Position numbers and translations under genes: made by a program. This document shows positions 60,070-64,000 of a DNA stretch of 64,000 nucleotides, piece after piece. This DNA is from Siphonodentalium dalli. Taxonomy: Eukaryota; Mollusca; Scaphopoda; Gadilida; Siphonodentaliidae. Position 1 is the first letter of the stretch. Each line of letters opens with the position of its first letter. Below the pieces are notes generated by a model that saw only the letters and a program-made list of their open reading frames with translations, was not told where the DNA came from and searched no databases. The stretch lies in NCBI GenBank assembly GCA_032622095.1, contig CP136065.1, positions 116,665,195 to 116,729,194 of the forward strand. Reading direction: 5' to 3'.

Positions 60070-60880
60070 TATAAACCGATCCATACTCCAAGGCAAACAT
60101 AATTTAGCCACTTTCAATGTGATGATTACTATAAATTACCATTCAACCAAGGACTGGTGTGTGGTGTTACATATTCCCATCACACAGGTCAATTGCTCGT
60201 TGGCTGTGATGGGAAAACTTTCATCGTGATTATTTATCAGCGTCGATACCATTTGTCTCCGAATTAATGTATTGTTTATACAAATTCCCTCTTCTGACAG
60301 TATTTGTTGCGGATCTTAATGTTATTTTAATTTTAATCCTGGTTCCCATAATGGATTTATCGTTCATAACCCACACGGCAATTTCCCGATAGTGTTCGAA
60401 CATTCTGACTCCGAAGAAAAACTATCCCACATGAATTCCAGTAAATTTGTGTGTTGAAAAATGGCCGGCATTCATGAAAAAAGAAACAAATCTGTGTATA
60501 TTGCCAGGATTTCCCGCGTACATGAATGTGAACAGTTTGTAGAATATTTTCAATGTTAGTATTAGGAAGTGATTATTGTGGATTATACATTCCAAACAAA
60601 TGTGGATTTCGTTCAATTAACTTCCAGTCACCCGCCCCTCCCGACAAACCAACAACTATAGATTAAAAAAAAAGTCTCCCCCATCATGACCGCTAATATT
60701 GATATAATGTAATAATTATCAACTGAGCTACATGTATTGATGTTATGGAAATACCACAGTACGTGAATGACACCGACGCGCTGGGATCTCTTCACAACAT
60801 TAATACCATTGAGCGAAATAGGTAATTATCTCAGATAATAATTGGTCCATTCCCAGGAAAACCGCGCATCACCATGATAT
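60070..60880. other. No recognised feature
   Basis: No repeats or frames of note. Confidence 0.45.
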
Positions 60881-61821
60881 GGAGCCCCGGAGGTGACATC
60901 CGAGAATAAAGTCGTGGCCACGAGAATATGAAGTCGTGGCCACGAGCATATGAAGTCGTGGCCACGAGAATATGAGGTCGTGGCCACGAGAATAAGGTCG
61001 TGGCCACGAGAATAAGGTCGTGGCCACGAGAATAAAGTCGTGGCCACGAGAATAATGTCGAGGCCAAGAGAATATGGTCGTGGCCACGAGAATATAGTCG
61101 TGGCCACGAGAATGAGCAGTCGTGGCCACGAGACTATGAAGTCGTGGCCACGAGAATATGAAGTCGTGGCCACGAGAATATGGTCGTGGCCACGAGAATA
61201 AAGTCGTGGCCACGAGAATATGGTCGTGGCCACGAGAATAAAGTTGTGGGCACGAGAATAAAGTCGTGGCCACGAGAATAAAGTCGTGGCCACGAGAATA
61301 ATGTCGTGGCCACGAGAATATTCTCGTGGCCACGAGAATATGGTCGTGGCCACGACATTATTCTCGTGCCCACGACATTATTTTCGTTTATTCTCGTGCC
61401 CACGACTTTATTCTCGTGCCCACGACTTTATTCTCGTGGCCACGACTTCATATTCTCGTGGCCACGACTTCATAGTCTCGTGGCCACGACTTCACATTCT
61501 CGTGGCCACGACTTTATTCTCGTGGCCACGACCATATTCTCGTGGCCACGACTTTATTCTCGTGCCCACGACTTTATTCTCGTGGCCACGACCATATTCT
61601 CGTGGCCACGACTTCATATTCTCGTGGCCACGACTTCATAGTCTCGTGGCCACGATTTCATATTCTCGTGGCCACGACCTTATTCTCGTGGCCACGACTT
61701 CATATTCTCGTGGCCACGACTTCATATGCTCGTGGCCACGACTTCATATTCTCGTGGCCACGACTTTATTCTCGTGGCCACGACTTTAAAAAAAACATTC
61801 GGATGTCACCTCCGGGGCTCC
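60881..61821. mobile_element. 0.94-kb foldback with terminal repeats and palindromic-unit arms
   Basis: The ends are GGAGCCCCGGAGGTGACATC (60881) and its exact inverse (ending 61821), a perfect terminal inverted repeat of at least 22 bp. The left arm (60903-61318) is about 20 head-to-tail units, each GTCGTGGCCACGAG plus a spacer of 6-8 bases (AATAAA, AATATGAA, AATATG and others). The right arm (61325-61790) is the same array inverted. Each unit holds TCGTGGCCACGA, itself a perfect 12-bp palindrome. Spacer order is shared by the two arms in long runs. The array is open in several frames (repeating FSWPR and YSRGHD), a by-product and not a gene. Confidence 0.93.
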
Positions 61822-64000
61822 GAAAAATAAATTTTAACCTCCGATGTCGGCCATTACAAAATCTGAAAGCCATAGTTCCGTGCCATGAAGTTTTGTAATG
61901 TTGTCAACATTGAGTCCTCAACATTATTTGTATTGGCTTCGAAACACGGGGAGGGAATTTTTTTTATCTTTTTGCACTTACATTTTGAATGTCGATATCG
62001 TTGGAGGGTTATATACATTTCCTATCTTCGACTGCATCAAATTTGATAAACTCTGGGAAGTCGAATATGTGGATATTCGGAAATAGATCGCGGCATAATG
62101 ATATCTACGACAGAAGAGTCACTCCATTATTTAAAATATAGGCCACGATATGGCGTTATGTGTATTCTTTGTAATAAATAGGTAGTTTTTTCATTAGCTG
62201 GTAAATTCCCCTGGTGTTAAAATGTGCAATTAGGGTGATACAATGTCCAATTGCTTCCGATGGTAAGGGTATGGTCGACTTCAGACGATACCGAAAATAC
62301 TTCAGTGGCCTTCTTTTGTTGATAAATGAGTTGTTAAAGTAAGGACACAATACGGTAACGTATGTTACATAACGTAACACAAAGTTTAATGTTCATTTTG
62401 TTCAGTAAATTGGACTGAGACATTCAATGCGAGACCCATATTGTGACTGTTAAAGTTTGAATGTTTTGCATAATATAGGATTGGGTAGGATATTTTATTT
62501 ACAATATACACACATGGAAAGTACAATTACAAATAAATATAATACTAATAGACTGCGCATGTATATTGTTAGGGGGTGATATAGTCATGACTGACTGTCT
62601 TCCTATCACCCCAGAATATGGTGACAGATTATATGATGTGGATTGCCCGAAAAGTGGTTCATATGTATAGGCACCTACTTAGTCGATATAATTAATTAAT
62701 ACTATGAATATACACGTGTGAGTGAAACCGAGTAGGAATAATGCGAGTGAGGTTTTGGGAATTTTATATAAATATATTTGTTTTAATAATAAACATGTAT
62801 ACTTGAGTGAACGCATGGGAATATAAATACAAAAGGTGTGTTGTGGGGGATTTTTTCCTTTGTTTTTTGTATGGTTCTTAATATATAACCAACCCGGATT
62901 AGTGATCCTGCTCTTCTATTATGCTGTTGGCAAGTCATGATAATTACTATGGTTCTGGTGGAGCAATATGATTCTGTTAAGAAATTGTACATTTATTTTT
63001 TTCGGACTAGTCATGGTTAAAATGTTTTAATATATATCTGTTTATGAATGTCTCATACATACACTTTCAGTTTCTCAAATCATTCAGATTAACATGCATC
63101 ACCTCGAAATTTACAACGTTAGAAAAGAAAAACGATACTTATTCAAAATGGCTCCACCAGCATCATAGCACAACCAGGCGCGATATCCGATTCACATTCT
63201 TGAACACAACAATGACACTGTTCATTAAAATTAATCACCCTCGACAGTAAACTGTTTTAGTAGGGTGTATGTCGTTAAGAAAAAGTTAGTAAATGTAGAA
63301 ATTAAAAACAAATCATAATTACATATGAACTCACCACTTCAGCATACGGATTGCTAGTGAAATAATGTATCACAAGGGAGATTACTAATCGGATACATTC
63401 TCACTTCTAACAATTTCTTAACAAGTCCACGTGAACCACACCCTCAACAGAAATGCGTAGTATTGCTTCACAATTTGATATCATAATTGCGGTGTGGTAA
63501 TGTTGCAAATTATTTGAACTATAAAACTATAGCAATGAAGCTATAATAGAAAATAATGTCGTTTTACACGGCATATTATGTAGATCGATTGGTTGTATAT
63601 ATGAAGCACATATAATTTGAAAATCGTTTCTTTGTTTTACATTAGGTTTGAGCCCTTCAATACATGGCATGTCATGACATTGTATCTACCAAATATAATA
63701 TATATACCAAAATGTGCTCGAATCTCAGTCTCACTTAAGGGCCAGATGCACGTTTGCCCAAAATATGGCTGAAATCATTGAAAACATCATGTAGCTCAGC
63801 TTTATACATAGAATGTGTTGGTGAATTATTATAGTATGCTGGTCGTGTGGTTTCCTTTAAAAAGCACTTTGGTTTGACAAATGTGGGAAATATTTGGGAA
63901 AAATTGCATGTCTTTAGGTACCGAAAACTTTTAAATAACTAAAAATATTAGACCAAAGAATGGACCATGGTATGCTATGGTATATGGTTTACATGATAGG
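61822..64000. other. No recognised feature
   Basis: Short frames only. A small hairpin lies at 62573-62613 (GGGGTGATA pairing with TATCACCCC). GGGCCAGATGCACGTTTG at 63738 belongs to repeat R6 (30145). Nothing else recognised. Confidence 0.45.

Noticed and set aside
60826-61898. Overlapping ORFs of 110-175 codons on both strands (FSWPR, YSRGHD repeats)
   Set aside because: They are translations of the 20-22 bp palindromic unit array. All frames stay open because the unit lacks stops, and the protein repeats follow the DNA repeat.
62573-62613. Short GGGGTGATA/TATCACCCC hairpin as a regulatory terminator
   Set aside because: Bacterial-type terminators do not apply here and no transcript is recognised nearby.

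Overview
The window looks like nuclear DNA of an animal, most likely a marine invertebrate; a mollusc or another lophotrochozoan would fit, but the clade is a low-confidence guess. It is AT-rich, has no bacterial-style gene packing, and is filled with tandem arrays, foldback elements, MITE-like DNA transposons, Helitron-like elements and broken retrotransposons. I found no intact host protein-coding gene, tRNA or rRNA. The only convincing coding sequence is decayed retroelement protein: a gag-like ORF at about 6.7-8.0 kb (-), a Ty3/gypsy-type RNase H-integrase remnant at 16.2-18.8 kb (+), and the 3' end of a non-LTR retrotransposon at 34.6-35.9 kb (+).

Layout. 0.1-8.4 kb is one composite satellite locus. 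A 31-bp minisatellite (about 84 copies, partly organised as 124-bp four-unit higher-order repeats) runs into tandem units of about 470 bp and then a short relic of the same minisatellite. The first 470-bp unit contains a Helitron-like insertion whose empty site is preserved in the next two units. The third unit is split by 2.7 kb carrying a degenerate 'CATATTAGTGTGAAATTGT'-type array and the gag-like pseudogene. 8.4-15.6 kb is mostly unrecognised. 15.6-20.0 kb holds an internally deleted LTR element between two copies of a 170-bp sequence. 20-30 kb has small dispersed repeats, two TTAA-flanked MITE candidates, a 390-bp foldback and old tandem duplications. 29-33 kb has an inverted repeat pair. 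36.8-40.4 kb shows a 3.1-kb hAT-like insertion splitting a repeat whose unsplit relative lies at 21.1-21.5 kb. 40.5-47.3 kb is bounded by an inverted repeat pair and contains a 2-kb hAT-like element. 47.8-54.8 kb has two more Helitron relatives, a 39-bp minisatellite and a 0.5-kb ATC/CAT tract. 54.9-61.8 kb has further inverted-repeat structures. It ends with a 0.94-kb foldback whose arms are arrays of units built around the palindrome TCGTGGCCACGA. 61.8-64 kb shows nothing recognised.

No genes act together here. The region reads as an accumulation of nested mobile and satellite DNA, and the useful information is in the nesting order, the empty sites and the symmetry of the palindromic elements. 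All family assignments come from reading the sequence, not from database searches.
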